Shown piece after piece: positions 25,896 to 34,757 of a stretch of 64,000 nt of DNA. The notes below the pieces were generated by a model that was not told the origin of the DNA, did not search any database, and was given only the letters and a program-made list of their open reading frames with translations. Each line of letters starts with the position of its first letter. The first letter of the stretch is position 1. A program made the position numbers and the translations under genes. The DNA comes from Aestuariibaculum sp. M13 (GTDB lineage Bacteria > Bacteroidota > Bacteroidia > Flavobacteriales > Flavobacteriaceae), in NCBI RefSeq assembly GCF_024723255.1, contig NZ_JANIAC010000002.1, positions 1-64,000 of the forward strand, given 5' to 3'.

Positions 25896-28800
25896 TTAAA
25901 AATTTGCTGTTATTCCAATTGAAACGGATAGTGGAGAAGGGAGTGTATGACCTGTCTCACTATAATAATCAGGGTCAATACCATGTTTGTTTTTACGCCA
26001 GACAATACCTAAATTCTTGGCGTAAACGAATGCTTGTAGTGTACTAAAAGCCCCATTCTTAAAAATACTTGTAAAATCATAACCAAGTCTAATGTCTTGT
26101 AATCTAATATGATCACCTTTTTCAACTAATACCTCGGAATATTTATAAAAGGTAGCTCGATCTGAATTGGTAGGATATACAATAGAAGGAACATAGGTCG
26201 AAATTTCATCTCCCGAATTCTGCCATCTTTTTGCAAAATCTATATTTGGTGTACCGCGTAGAATTTCTGCATAATTGGGATTTATAGAACCTCTTCTAAA
26301 ATAGTAACCGAGTTTGTAAAGGAAATTTAAAGAGAGATGAAAACCTTTATAATAGAAATCATTTCTTAGTGATCCATAAGTAGTAGGTATGGCGGAACCA
26401 TTAAAAACTAAGTTTTTTGGTTCAAAATTATCGATAATCCCACTATAATCTTTGCTAATTTCATCATTTAAATACCCCTGAGGATCACCTGTATTAGGAT
26501 CTAAACCAGCCCATTGATAACTAAAAATACTATGTAACGGATTACCAACAATACCAGTTGTGTAATTTTGAATACTATTTGAAGTTTGAGGAACTAAATA
26601 TTCAGTAAGTTTATCGTTCATAACACTCATCAAGAATGTTGTATTCCAAGAAAAATCACCCTTTATATTAATACTATTCAAACTTAAATCTATACCATTA
26701 GTTCTTGTACTTGCCGTATTGCCATTATACCTCTGGAATCCTGTTTGTGGAGCTAAAGGGGTATTTACTACTAAATCCAGTCCTGATTTTTGATAGTACT
26801 CTAAGGTCCCGCTTAAACGGTTTTCTTTCAATCCAAAATCTAACCCAATGTTTATATTTTTTATACGCTCCCATCTTAGTTCGGGATTTGGGGCATTATT
26901 AATATTAATTGTATTTAGGTTGGTATAAAAAAATGAAGTGTAGCTACCCGTTAAATATGCAGAACCATTATAAACATTACCATTATATCCGTAAGTAGCT
27001 CGAAGCTTTAACAAAGGAAGCCAGGTTATGTTATAGAAAGACTCTTTACTTAAAGTCCACGCTCCACCTACAGACCATAACGGTGTTACTCTGTCATTAG
27101 ATTTTACTCCAAAAATATTTGATCCGTCTTTACGGGCACTTAGATTAAGAGTATATTTATTATCATAAGAGTACGCACCATTTATATAATATGATATATA
27201 TCTGTATAAGGCGCTATTTTTGTTTCCTGAGGCCAATTGCTGGATTCTGGCACTACCGGATGGATTGGTAGGGTAGAAGTCATTATAATTAAAAGTAAGT
27301 GTACCTGTTCCATAATCAGGATCATAACCGTAAGTGCCCCAAACTTGACTTGTTGTTTTTCGTTCTCTAATTTCGGCTCCTACTAGTCCAGTAATTAGAT
27401 GTCTTTTGAAACTTTGATTGTAATTTATCTGGGCTCTTAAATTATTGGTTTGCCAATTGTAGTTACTTACTCTGTGTATATCGCCAAGAGGAATAATATA
27501 ACTCAACTCATTAGTGTTAGAGTCGTATTGAGAAAATCTATTAATTAAATCTCGTGTATAAAAGGTGTTTTGATTGTAAATTTCTTGGTTTTCGATATGT
27601 TGTTTCTCAATCTGGTAAATTATCTCTCCGCTTAAACTTGGAAGGAACTTATATTTTGAAGATACCCTTAATAAATAACTGTTTATAGTATTTGATTTAT
27701 TTGAATTTTCAATTTCTTTAAGGGGGTAATAATTCCAATCCAGAAAATTTTGAGCCCTAGTTTGGTCTATAAACGATGGCCGGTATTTGTAATTAATTGG
27801 TAATGGAACTCCTTCTGAATCTGTTAGTGAGAGATATGGAATTATTGAGGTAGTATTATACTTGTAATTCACTAAAGAGTAATTTACACCATTTTCGTAT
27901 TCGAATTCATTAGATAGATTTTGTTTATTGTTACTGTAATTTACTGCCGCTGTCAGTTCCAGATTTTTGGTAGGCTTATAGGTGTTCTGACTATTTAACG
28001 TAATACGTTCAAAGCCATTGTTTATTAAATTATCACGATTTTTATCCAAGCCAAATGATAACTGATAAGTCATATCCTGTGTTCCGCCACGAAGCCCGAC
28101 ATTATATTGCTGGTTAATTGCTCTTTGATATACATATTTAGAAATATCATCGCGCACATCCTTGTTTTCAAGTAGCATTAATTGATTATTTGCTTCTTGT
28201 TCAGACAACATCCCATTTCTTTTAGCATTCAAAATTTCAACTACAGGGGAAACAGCTGGATAAGAAAACGTATTATTTAGGTCGCTATCAAAGTATCCCT
28301 GATCAAATAAATAAGATTCAACTGAGATATAATCAGAAGATTTCAAATTATTAGTATCATAATTTAAGTCGGGTTTGTCAATAATTGTAATAGAGCTATT
28401 AAATTCTATTTTCATTTTTTGATTGTATTGCCCCTTTTTGGTAGTAATAACAATAACTCCATTTCCAGAACGAGCTCCCCAAATCGAGGCAGCGGCAGCG
28501 TCTTTTAAAACTGTAATAGATTCTATATCATTTGGATTTATATTTCTTAAATCTCCTTCAAAGGGAAAATTGTCGATTACAATTAGTGGGTTGGCATTTG
28601 CATTTATAGTGCTTTGCCCTCTTATGCTTATACCACTATTGTTAGAAGAAAATCCGGAAGTATTAACTTGATTATTAGCTGTGTTATCATTAAATAACAT
28701 TCCGCTTGTCATTCCCCTTAACCTATCAGTAATATTTGTAGAAATTGAACGATTAATGAGTTCTTTATTAATATGGTCAATAGAGCCAGTGGTTCGCTCT

Positions 28801-29189
28801 TTAGGAGTACTTTGATATCCTGTACTTACAATTTTTACAGCATCAAGTTCGGTAATATGTTCTTGAAGTTTAATTTGTATTTCTTTACTACCATTTATTG
28901 CCATAGTTTGTGACTTATAACCAATTGCAGTAATTAATAAGCTATCATTTGGATTAACTTCAATTTCAAAAGCGCCATCAAAATCTGTAACAACACCTTT
29001 TTTTGTATTATTAGATATTACGTGTACTCCTGCAAGAGGCATTCTTGTGGTATCTGTTATTCTACCGTTAATTGTAATGTTTTGAATTTGAGGCGCAACT
29101 GACAAGAGTATTGTATATAAAGGTATACAAAGTGTTAAGTAGGTAAAGAATATGCACCGATTCCTTATACCTAATGGTAAATTTTTCAT
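25896..29189 (-). CDS. susC: SusC/RagA-family TonB-dependent outer membrane transporter
   Basis: A 1097-residue outer-membrane protein. It has an N-terminal leader (about 10-32), a carboxypeptidase-regulatory-like domain (about 37-110: GRITDTTRMPLAGVHVISNN), a plug domain starting near VSTGYQSTPKERTTGSID with the SusC-type SIRGQSTINANANPLIVIDN, then a 22-strand barrel. It is the first gene of a minus-strand operon with susD and the TlpA-like gene (gaps of 2 and 15 bp). It imports its ligand using TonB energy. Its carriage on an ICE next to a small exported peptide is notable. Confidence 0.94.
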   Translation of the reverse strand: MKNLPLGIRNRCIFFTYLTLCIPLYTILLSVAPQIQNITINGRITDTTRMPLAGVHVISNNTKKGVVTDFDGAFEIEVNPNDSLLITAIGYKSQTMAINGSKEIQIKLQEHITELDAVKIVSTGYQSTPKERTTGSIDHINKELINRSISTNITDRLRGMTSGMLFNDNTANNQVNTSGFSSNNSGISIRGQSTINANANPLIVIDNFPFEGDLRNINPNDIESITVLKDAAAASIWGARSGNGVIVITTKKGQYNQKMKIEFNSSITIIDKPDLNYDTNNLKSSDYISVESYLFDQGYFDSDLNNTFSYPAVSPVVEILNAKRNGMLSEQEANNQLMLLENKDVRDDISKYVYQRAINQQYNVGLRGGTQDMTYQLSFGLDKNRDNLINNGFERITLNSQNTYKPTKNLELTAAVNYSNNKQNLSNEFEYENGVNYSLVNYKYNTTSIIPYLSLTDSEGVPLPINYKYRPSFIDQTRAQNFLDWNYYPLKEIENSNKSNTINSYLLRVSSKYKFLPSLSGEIIYQIEKQHIENQEIYNQNTFYTRDLINRFSQYDSNTNELSYIIPLGDIHRVSNYNWQTNNLRAQINYNQSFKRHLITGLVGAEIRERKTTSQVWGTYGYDPDYGTGTLTFNYNDFYPTNPSGSARIQQLASGNKNSALYRYISYYINGAYSYDNKYTLNLSARKDGSNIFGVKSNDRVTPLWSVGGAWTLSKESFYNITWLPLLKLRATYGYNGNVYNGSAYLTGSYTSFFYTNLNTININNAPNPELRWERIKNINIGLDFGLKENRLSGTLEYYQKSGLDLVVNTPLAPQTGFQRYNGNTASTRTNGIDLSLNSINIKGDFSWNTTFLMSVMNDKLTEYLVPQTSNSIQNYTTGIVGNPLHSIFSYQWAGLDPNTGDPQGYLNDEISKDYSGIIDNFEPKNLVFNGSAIPTTYGSLRNDFYYKGFHLSLNFLYKLGYYFRRGSINPNYAEILRGTPNIDFAKRWQNSGDEISTYVPSIVYPTNSDRATFYKYSEVLVEKGDHIRLQDIRLGYDFTSIFKNGAFSTLQAFVYAKNLGIVWRKNKHGIDPDYYSETGHTLPSPLSVSIGITANF

Positions 29190-29867
29190 AATTTTGAATT
29201 TGAATTGAACAATTAAGTTGTTTGATTAATAAGCCTCCTGTAGACCGCTCAAAGTTTTTCGGGAGGTTTCTCGTTTTACCGTCATGCAGTAATTGACCCA
29301 ATTTTTGAATTTGGGCTGTTTCAGAAGTATTATTTCATAGGCATTCTATTTGAAAGATTTATTCATTTTAAAGAATACCCGAGCAGAACACCTTTTTGTG
29401 CTAACTATTAAATCAAGTAGGATTTACAACTGCTCAGATATGCTGTAACTAACTCAAAAGGTTTATCTCATAGGCAATTAGTTTAATTTTAGGTTATTAA
29501 AATCATTAATTTTTAACCAGAATTAATTTAGTTTCAAAAATTAATTTGGTTAATAGAATATCAAAAACAATTATTTTCTTTGTCTTGTTGGTAATATTGT
29601 CGGAAACAATTAAAGGGAGAATCGAAGAGTATGAGATAAAATGAAGAGCATAAATCCGAAATCAAAAAATCGTAAATCTCATACTAATAGAATATTGGTA
29701 TTCAAATGGGGTTTTTAGGTTTTTTCTTAAAGAGAATATCGAATACGGATAATAGCAACATATAACTTAGTTGCATTTCCATATATTGTATTTTAAAACA
29801 AATATGATGTTTCATATCTTTCTTTAAGTGTATTGCTTTACAATTACAATTATCAAAGAATATAGCT
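29190..29867. other. Upstream region of the susC operon and spacer
   Basis: No gene of note. In the minus-strand leader of susC there is a hairpin: GCCTCC (29233-29238) with GGGAGG (29261-29266), 45-70 bp before the start codon. It may be a terminator left from an upstream unit or a leader structure. The rest up to 29867 is AT-rich with nothing recognised. Confidence 0.4.
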
Positions 29868-29894
29868 ATGAAAAGAAGACTACGACTTAATTAA
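29868..29894 (+). CDS. Possible leader peptide (8 codons, MKRRLRLN)
   Basis: ATG AAA AGA AGA CTA CGA CTT AAT TAA, ending three bases before a long region of alternative hairpins. A very short basic ORF directly before mutually exclusive stem-loops is the usual layout of a translation-coupled attenuator. By chance an 8-codon frame is easy to find, so support comes only from its position. Confidence 0.3.
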   Translation: MKRRLRLN

Positions 29895-29897
29895 AAA

Positions 29898-30030
29898 GGG
29901 CGTGAGCTCAACTTATCTGATAGAGGTACTGGTATACCACGCAACGATAAGTTATAACAGCCCACGCCCGGGTACGTGAGCATTTCTACTTATCATCTCG
30001 TTGCAAAAAAGTACCAGTTTCCTATCAGAG
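29898..30030. repeat. Complex region of direct and inverted repeats with competing stems
   Basis: Visible pairings: GGGCGTG (29898-29904) with CACGCCC (29963-29969); AACTTATC (29910-29917) with GATAAGTT (29946-29953); the 10-bp palindrome TGGTATACCA (29930-29939) in the loop. Competing pairings: GCAACG (29941-29946) with CGTTGC (29999-30004), GATAAG (29946-29951) with CTTATC (29989-29994), and CTGATAG (29918-29924) with CTATCAG (30022-30028). CGTGAGC...ACTTATC also occurs twice in direct orientation (29901-29917 and 29975-29994). It could be a regulatory RNA leader for the XRE gene or a recombination/structured DNA site. Confidence 0.7.
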
Positions 30031-30106
30031 ATTCAAAGCGAATGCTTTAATATTTTAAAGTATCGCAAATATATGTTATTAAACAAATATATAAAACATT
30101 TATTAA

Positions 30107-30141
30107 ACGACAAAATTTCATTATAATCTATTTTTTGTCGT
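30107..30141. promoter_or_regulatory. Operator-like dyad before the XRE regulator
   Basis: ACGACAAAA (30107-30115) is the exact reverse complement of TTTTGTCGT (30133-30141). It lies 25 bp before the ATG at 30166. Such a dyad is a natural autoregulatory site for the helix-turn-helix protein encoded next. Confidence 0.55.
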
Positions 30142-30165
30142 CTAATGTATTTGTCAATTTGATAT

Positions 30166-30645
30166 ATGGCAAAATTGGATAATTTAGAACTTCTTAAAAT
30201 ACTAGGGAGTAAGATTGCAGAACAAAGAATTAGGGAGGATTTGGAAATTGAAGATGTTGTAGAAATGACAGGCCTTACGTATAATACAATTTCTAAAATT
30301 GAAAATGGTTCTGATACCTACTTGTCTAATTTTATATGGGTATCCTTAGCTTTAAATATTCATCCTAAGGAATTATTGGACATAGATCTGGTAATTAGAC
30401 CCAGGTATGAACTAACCCCGAAAAGAAAAGAGAAAAGTCGATTGACAAAGAGAATTGAAAAGTTAATTCATGAAGGATTTTTTAAGTCTCCTAGGAAAAC
30501 AAATGAGGTATTACAAAAACTAGAAGAAAATTATCAAATAAAGTTAGAGTCTAAGAATGTTTCAACTATTTTAAAAAGATTCGCTAAGTCCGGAGATTTA
30601 AATTTGTCAAAGGAAAGAAATCGAAATTTATATTTTAATAAATGA
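30166..30645 (+). CDS. XRE-family helix-turn-helix transcriptional regulator
   Basis: A 159-residue protein. Residues about 10-70 are an XRE/Cro-type HTH (GSKIAEQRIREDLEIEDVVEMTGLTYNTISKIENG). The C-terminal half (about 90-155) is basic and may be a second small winged-helix-like domain (FFKSPRKTNEVLQKLEE...VSTILKRFAKSGDL). It follows a structured leader and a dyad, and is convergent with the PAS-AraC gene (13-bp gap). It probably controls ICE or cargo genes and itself. Confidence 0.82.
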   Translation: MAKLDNLELLKILGSKIAEQRIREDLEIEDVVEMTGLTYNTISKIENGSDTYLSNFIWVSLALNIHPKELLDIDLVIRPRYELTPKRKEKSRLTKRIEKLIHEGFFKSPRKTNEVLQKLEENYQIKLESKNVSTILKRFAKSGDLNLSKERNRNLYFNK

Positions 30646-30658
30646 TTTTCACTTTTCC

Positions 30659-31630
30659 TTAATCTACCTTTTTATTATTATTTAACTTTCGTAAGTTACT
30701 AGGTGTATAATTATATTGTTTTTTAAATGCCCTAGAAAAATGTGCTGAACTTACAAAACCTGTTAAATTCATAATTTCTTTAATTGGTAAAGATGTAGAT
30801 TTTATTAATATATGAGCTTTTCTAAGTTTCTCAGACATATGATATTGAGTAACAGTCATACCGTAAAGATCTCTAAACCCTTGTTTTATTTTGAAATCAT
30901 TTGTGTGGTGTTGAATGGCCAGAGATTTTAGAGAGCCCAATGCCTTTTCTGGGTTATTTGCAATTTGTTCACCAATATTTCTGATTTTAATACGATCTTC
31001 TATATTGATTAAGGGTGAATTTTTTTTTAGTTCTGTATTTCTGTTTATTCTTTTTAGTTGTTTATCGATTTTACGTTTGAGTTTTTCGGTGAAAAATTGA
31101 CGATTACTGGCGACATCCATGAATGTTACTAAAAGATAATTCTCCGTATTATTTACATTTAAAAGTTTGAATACTTTACAATAAACAGGAAGTAATAGAG
31201 CTGTTTTGGTTTGGTAGGTCAGTTGAACTTGGTTTTCATAATTTGATTTTTCAAGTGAAGCTTTAAATGTTTTCTTCCAGATAGGTTTTGATTCATCATC
31301 TAGTAGGTTTTCAAATGATTTATTAATTAATTCTTCCTCTTTAAATTTTAAAATTTTTGATGCATTTGGATTACTTTCCATAATAACTCCATTGGGGTCT
31401 AAAAAAAATACCGCTTGAATTAATGATGAGTATTCAGTATGCATTGAAATAAAACATTGATGCATGAAAGATTGTTGTATTTCTTCAGCAGTTAAATTTA
31501 ATAAGGCAATAAGAGCTTCATATTCATCTTTATCATTACTTCTGGGAAGCCGATAGGAGAAATTACCTTTTGAAAGCTCAAAAAGAAATTTTTTAATAAG
31601 ATTCAATTTTAAGTTTGATTTGGAGTTCAT
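30659..31630 (-). CDS. PAS-domain AraC-family transcriptional regulator
   Basis: A 323-residue cytoplasmic regulator. A HAMP-like start (about 8-50: ELSKGNFSYRLPRSND) has no TM helix. A PAS domain follows (about 65-190: VFFLDPNGVIMESNPNASKIL). The C-terminus is an AraC HTH pair (about 235-318: PIKEIMNLTGFVSSAHFSRAFKKQYNYTPSNLRK), the classic second-helix motif. PAS suggests sensing of a small ligand. It is transcribed after the STAS-like gene (11-bp gap). The tandem 21-bp repeats in the divergent promoter (32111-32147) are the likely binding site. Confidence 0.85.
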   Translation of the reverse strand: MNSKSNLKLNLIKKFLFELSKGNFSYRLPRSNDKDEYEALIALLNLTAEEIQQSFMHQCFISMHTEYSSLIQAVFFLDPNGVIMESNPNASKILKFKEEELINKSFENLLDDESKPIWKKTFKASLEKSNYENQVQLTYQTKTALLLPVYCKVFKLLNVNNTENYLLVTFMDVASNRQFFTEKLKRKIDKQLKRINRNTELKKNSPLINIEDRIKIRNIGEQIANNPEKALGSLKSLAIQHHTNDFKIKQGFRDLYGMTVTQYHMSEKLRKAHILIKSTSLPIKEIMNLTGFVSSAHFSRAFKKQYNYTPSNLRKLNNNKKVD

Positions 31631-31641
31631 AATGTCAGGGT

Positions 31642-32016
31642 TTATTTTATATTTAATGTTTTTAGATATTGCAGTCCTTCATCATAATTGGTAAATACTT
31701 TTGTGGGGACTTTCGGGGAACTATTAGCAACATACATTTCTGATAAGATATCAGATAAAGGAGTGTTTGATATTAATGCAACTGCTGTGCTATACAAAGA
31801 GCCTTCCGAGGCCAGATAATCTCTTGCTTCTATATTTATATTTCGTATGCCTCTAATGTCGCAAAGGATGGGATAACTTACGCCATTTTGGATTTTTAAT
31901 CGATCTTCAACAATTTTAATAGCTGCTTTTAAATCAATATCTACGTGCTCCTTGTATATAAAAAAGAGAAGATTATTTTCTATCCACAGGGATGCATAAT
32001 CGTTTTCAATTTTCAT
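31642..32016 (-). CDS. STAS/SEC14-like small protein (124 aa)
   Basis: An alpha/beta protein with the order and size of STAS-like domains (LLFFIYKEHVDIDLKAAIKIVEDRL; YPILCDIRGIRNINIEARDYLAS). It resembles the small flavobacterial proteins annotated as STAS/SEC14 or DUF7793, a family call from memory. No phosphoacceptor Ser of the anti-sigma antagonist kind can be named with confidence. It begins the two-gene operon with the PAS-AraC regulator and faces the PLP enzyme gene across a 247-bp promoter region. It may be a partner that tunes the regulator. Confidence 0.6.
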   Translation of the reverse strand: MKIENDYASLWIENNLLFFIYKEHVDIDLKAAIKIVEDRLKIQNGVSYPILCDIRGIRNINIEARDYLASEGSLYSTAVALISNTPLSDILSEMYVANSSPKVPTKVFTNYDEGLQYLKTLNIK

Positions 32017-32110
32017 GGGACTGGTACTTTTTTGAGTTAGGGGTTTTCAAGTTACAATATTTTGTGGTTTAATTATCAGTAGTTTAGGTGGGTTTTTGCT
32101 AAAAAGTTGC

Positions 32111-32147
32111 CTGAAACGGATTATTTGTTGTCTGAAACGGATTATTT
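32111..32147 (+). promoter_or_regulatory. Tandem 21-bp-period operator-like repeat, copy B
   Basis: CTGAAACGGATTATTT occurs at 32111-32126 and again at 32132-32147, exactly 21 bp apart, in the divergent promoter region of the STAS/AraC operon and the PLP enzyme gene. Same-face direct repeats are typical AraC-family targets. An almost identical block in inverted orientation lies at 22352-22390. Confidence 0.75.
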
Positions 32148-32263
32148 TTTAGTTTGAAAGGGTTTTCTGGTGTTTTGTTGGCTCATTTTGATTAGTTTCA
32201 AATGATTTTAATTGGTTGTCTAACCAATTATTCTAACCCTAACCCCATAAAATTTAGACGCAT

Positions 32264-34690
32264 ATGGCTAAAATTAAACCTAACAACTTTTTGGATATTG
32301 TTGATGAAGTATTCACAGACGCCACCAGACAAGGTGTACTTCATTTATACGCCGATGGAGAAACCTTATCAGGGAGAACCATTGGCATTGATGGTAAATC
32401 TTTATTCCATTTTGGAACCACAGGCTATCTAGGTCTGGAACAGGATGAGCGCCTCAAACAGGCCGCTGTAGATGCCATACTAAGGTATGGCACCCAATTT
32501 CCACTATCTAAAACCTATGTATCACATCCATTATATCAAACTCTGGAGGAGAAGATAACCCAGATGTATGGAAACCCTGTGATTATTACTAAAAACAGTA
32601 CCCTGGGACATATAGGAGTGATTCCTAGTGTAGTTTCTGATCAGGATGCCATTGTATTAGATCATCAGGTGCATTGGAGTGTTCAGAATGCAGCAAAACC
32701 ATTAAAAACCCGAAGTGTCCCTATTGAAATGATCCGGCATAATAATCTAAATATGTTAGAAGATAAAATAAAGACCTTGTCATCAAAACATAAAAAGATA
32801 TGGTATATGGCAGACGGATTGTATTCCATGTATGGTGATGCTGCTCCTGTTAAAGCACTAATGGAACTCTCCAACAAATATCCACAGCTGCATTTGTATT
32901 TTGATGATGTTCATGGTATGAGTTGGGCAGGTAAACATGGTACAGGCTATGTGATGCAAGAACTTGGAGAACTTCCTGAGCATGTACTGGTTTTTGGAAC
33001 ACTAAGTAAAACCTTTGGCGCCAGTGGAGCGGTGATGACCTGTTCAAATAAGAAGCTCCATAGTAAAATTAAAACCTTTGGAGGACCGCTCACGTTTTCA
33101 GCACAGTTAGAACCAGCCTCAGTAGCTGCTGCCATTGCATCGGCTGATATACATTTATCGGATGAGATTTATATGTTTCAAAAGGAGTTAAGAAATCGTG
33201 TTAATTATTTCAATACATTACTTAAAACAACCGATTTACCCCTTGTAGAAGAAAATGAGTCTCCGGTGTTTTATATTGGAACTGGGATGCCCATTACCGG
33301 TTACAATTTTGTAAACCGCTTACTTAAAGAAGGCTTTTTTGTCAATTTGGGACTTTTTCCAGCAGTACCCGTAAAGAATACCGGCGTAAGAATTACCATT
33401 TCCAGACATAACAGAACAGAGGAAATCAAAGCACTCACCGAAGCGATGGTCTACCATTATCCAAAAGCATTGGAAGCCACCCATACCACAAAGGATAAGG
33501 TGTTTGCTGCCTTCAATTTAAAAAACAAAGTATCAGAATCATCAAAATCAAATGATGTTCAGGGGCTTAGTGTTCAGTTAGAACATAGTATTTCAAAGAT
33601 TGATGCCGCAACCTGGGATAGCTTGTTTGGTTCCAGAGGAGTATTTGATTATCACGGCCTTCGATTTTTAGAAAGGACATTTACCAATAAAGCCTCAGAA
33701 ACACATAATTGGCAGTTTTATTATTTGATAATCAGTGATCAGATGAATAAACCTGTACTGGCGACTTACTTTACCTATGCGCTTTGGAAGGAAGATATGC
33801 TGGCACCAGAGTCGGTATCCAGAGCTATTGAAGACAAGCGAAAAGAAGATCCAAACTATATGTGTTCTTATGTGCTTAGTATGGGATCCTTATTTACAGA
33901 AGGCGATCATCTCTATATCGATCAATCGCATCCGATGTGGCTTAAAGCGATGCAGCTGATGCTTAATCAGGTGGATACATTGGATAAGAGCTTAAATCCC
34001 TCTATGATAGTGTTTCGGGATTTTAAAAAGGACGAAGTGCTCAATGAGTTTTTTCATAACCATGGGTATTTTAAAGTGACCATGCCGGAATCCGCTCAAA
34101 TTTCCAAACTCAAATGGGAAGATACGCAGTCTTATGTCGAGAAACTAACCGCAAAATCACGCCGTCACTTTAGAAAAGATATACAACCCTTCGAAGCCTG
34201 TTTTGAAGTGGAGGTTAAGTTGCAGATTTCAAATCAGGAAAGCGAGGTGTTTTATCAACTTTTTCAACAGGTGAGTGCCAATAATTTGGGGCTTAATATG
34301 TTTGATTACCCCAAGGAATTACTTAATGAGATGTCATTACATCCTCACTGGGAGTTTATCATATTGCATTTAAAAGCAGAGTATACTAATGAGAAAAAAT
34401 CAATACCAGTAGGTGTGATGTTTTGTTACAGTAATTCAGGGAGCACCTATGTACCGGCTTTTATAGGTATGGACTATGAGTATCTGCAATCCTATCAGGT
34501 ATACAGACAGCTCTTGTTTCAAACCATAAAGCGGGCAGGAGCATTAGAAAAATCCAGTGTTGATTTTGGACTCACGGCAGCATTTGAAAAGAAAAAGCTG
34601 GGCGCCGAGGTTATCGAGAAAGTAGCCTATATGCAAGCGAAGGATAATTTTTCATTGGAACTGATGGAAATGATGGGAGGTACTAAATAA
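32264..34690 (+). CDS. PLP-dependent alpha-oxoamine synthase-like enzyme fused to a GNAT-like domain (808 aa)
   Basis: The N-terminal half (about 1-400) is a fold-type I PLP enzyme of the AONS/KBL/SPT/CqsA group: HLYFDDVHGMSWAGKHGTGYV (PLP-binding Asp and His), FGTLSKTFGASG (Schiff-base Lys), and a typical C-terminal RITISRHN. The C-terminal half (about 440-808) looks like an acyltransferase of the GNAT or peptidoglycan-bridge type (KSRRHFRKDIQPFEA; VPAFIGMDYEYLQSYQVYRQL). Related enzymes join acyl-CoA to an amino acid, and CqsA makes the CAI-1 autoinducer, so this fusion may make an acylated signal. It is transcribed towards rteC and divergently from STAS/AraC. The product is unknown. Confidence 0.8.
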   Translation: MAKIKPNNFLDIVDEVFTDATRQGVLHLYADGETLSGRTIGIDGKSLFHFGTTGYLGLEQDERLKQAAVDAILRYGTQFPLSKTYVSHPLYQTLEEKITQMYGNPVIITKNSTLGHIGVIPSVVSDQDAIVLDHQVHWSVQNAAKPLKTRSVPIEMIRHNNLNMLEDKIKTLSSKHKKIWYMADGLYSMYGDAAPVKALMELSNKYPQLHLYFDDVHGMSWAGKHGTGYVMQELGELPEHVLVFGTLSKTFGASGAVMTCSNKKLHSKIKTFGGPLTFSAQLEPASVAAAIASADIHLSDEIYMFQKELRNRVNYFNTLLKTTDLPLVEENESPVFYIGTGMPITGYNFVNRLLKEGFFVNLGLFPAVPVKNTGVRITISRHNRTEEIKALTEAMVYHYPKALEATHTTKDKVFAAFNLKNKVSESSKSNDVQGLSVQLEHSISKIDAATWDSLFGSRGVFDYHGLRFLERTFTNKASETHNWQFYYLIISDQMNKPVLATYFTYALWKEDMLAPESVSRAIEDKRKEDPNYMCSYVLSMGSLFTEGDHLYIDQSHPMWLKAMQLMLNQVDTLDKSLNPSMIVFRDFKKDEVLNEFFHNHGYFKVTMPESAQISKLKWEDTQSYVEKLTAKSRRHFRKDIQPFEACFEVEVKLQISNQESEVFYQLFQQVSANNLGLNMFDYPKELLNEMSLHPHWEFIILHLKAEYTNEKKSIPVGVMFCYSNSGSTYVPAFIGMDYEYLQSYQVYRQLLFQTIKRAGALEKSSVDFGLTAAFEKKKLGAEVIEKVAYMQAKDNFSLELMEMMGGTK

Positions 34691-34757
34691 ATATAACACA
34701 TATGTAAATTGTCATCTTAATACCTATTCTCTCAAGGTATATTAAACACTTGTCTGA

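Noticed and set aside
29898-30030. CRISPR array or tRNA-like structure
   Set aside because: The repeats are few, unequal in spacing and mostly inverted; no regular spacer pattern and no cloverleaf with a T-arm was seen.
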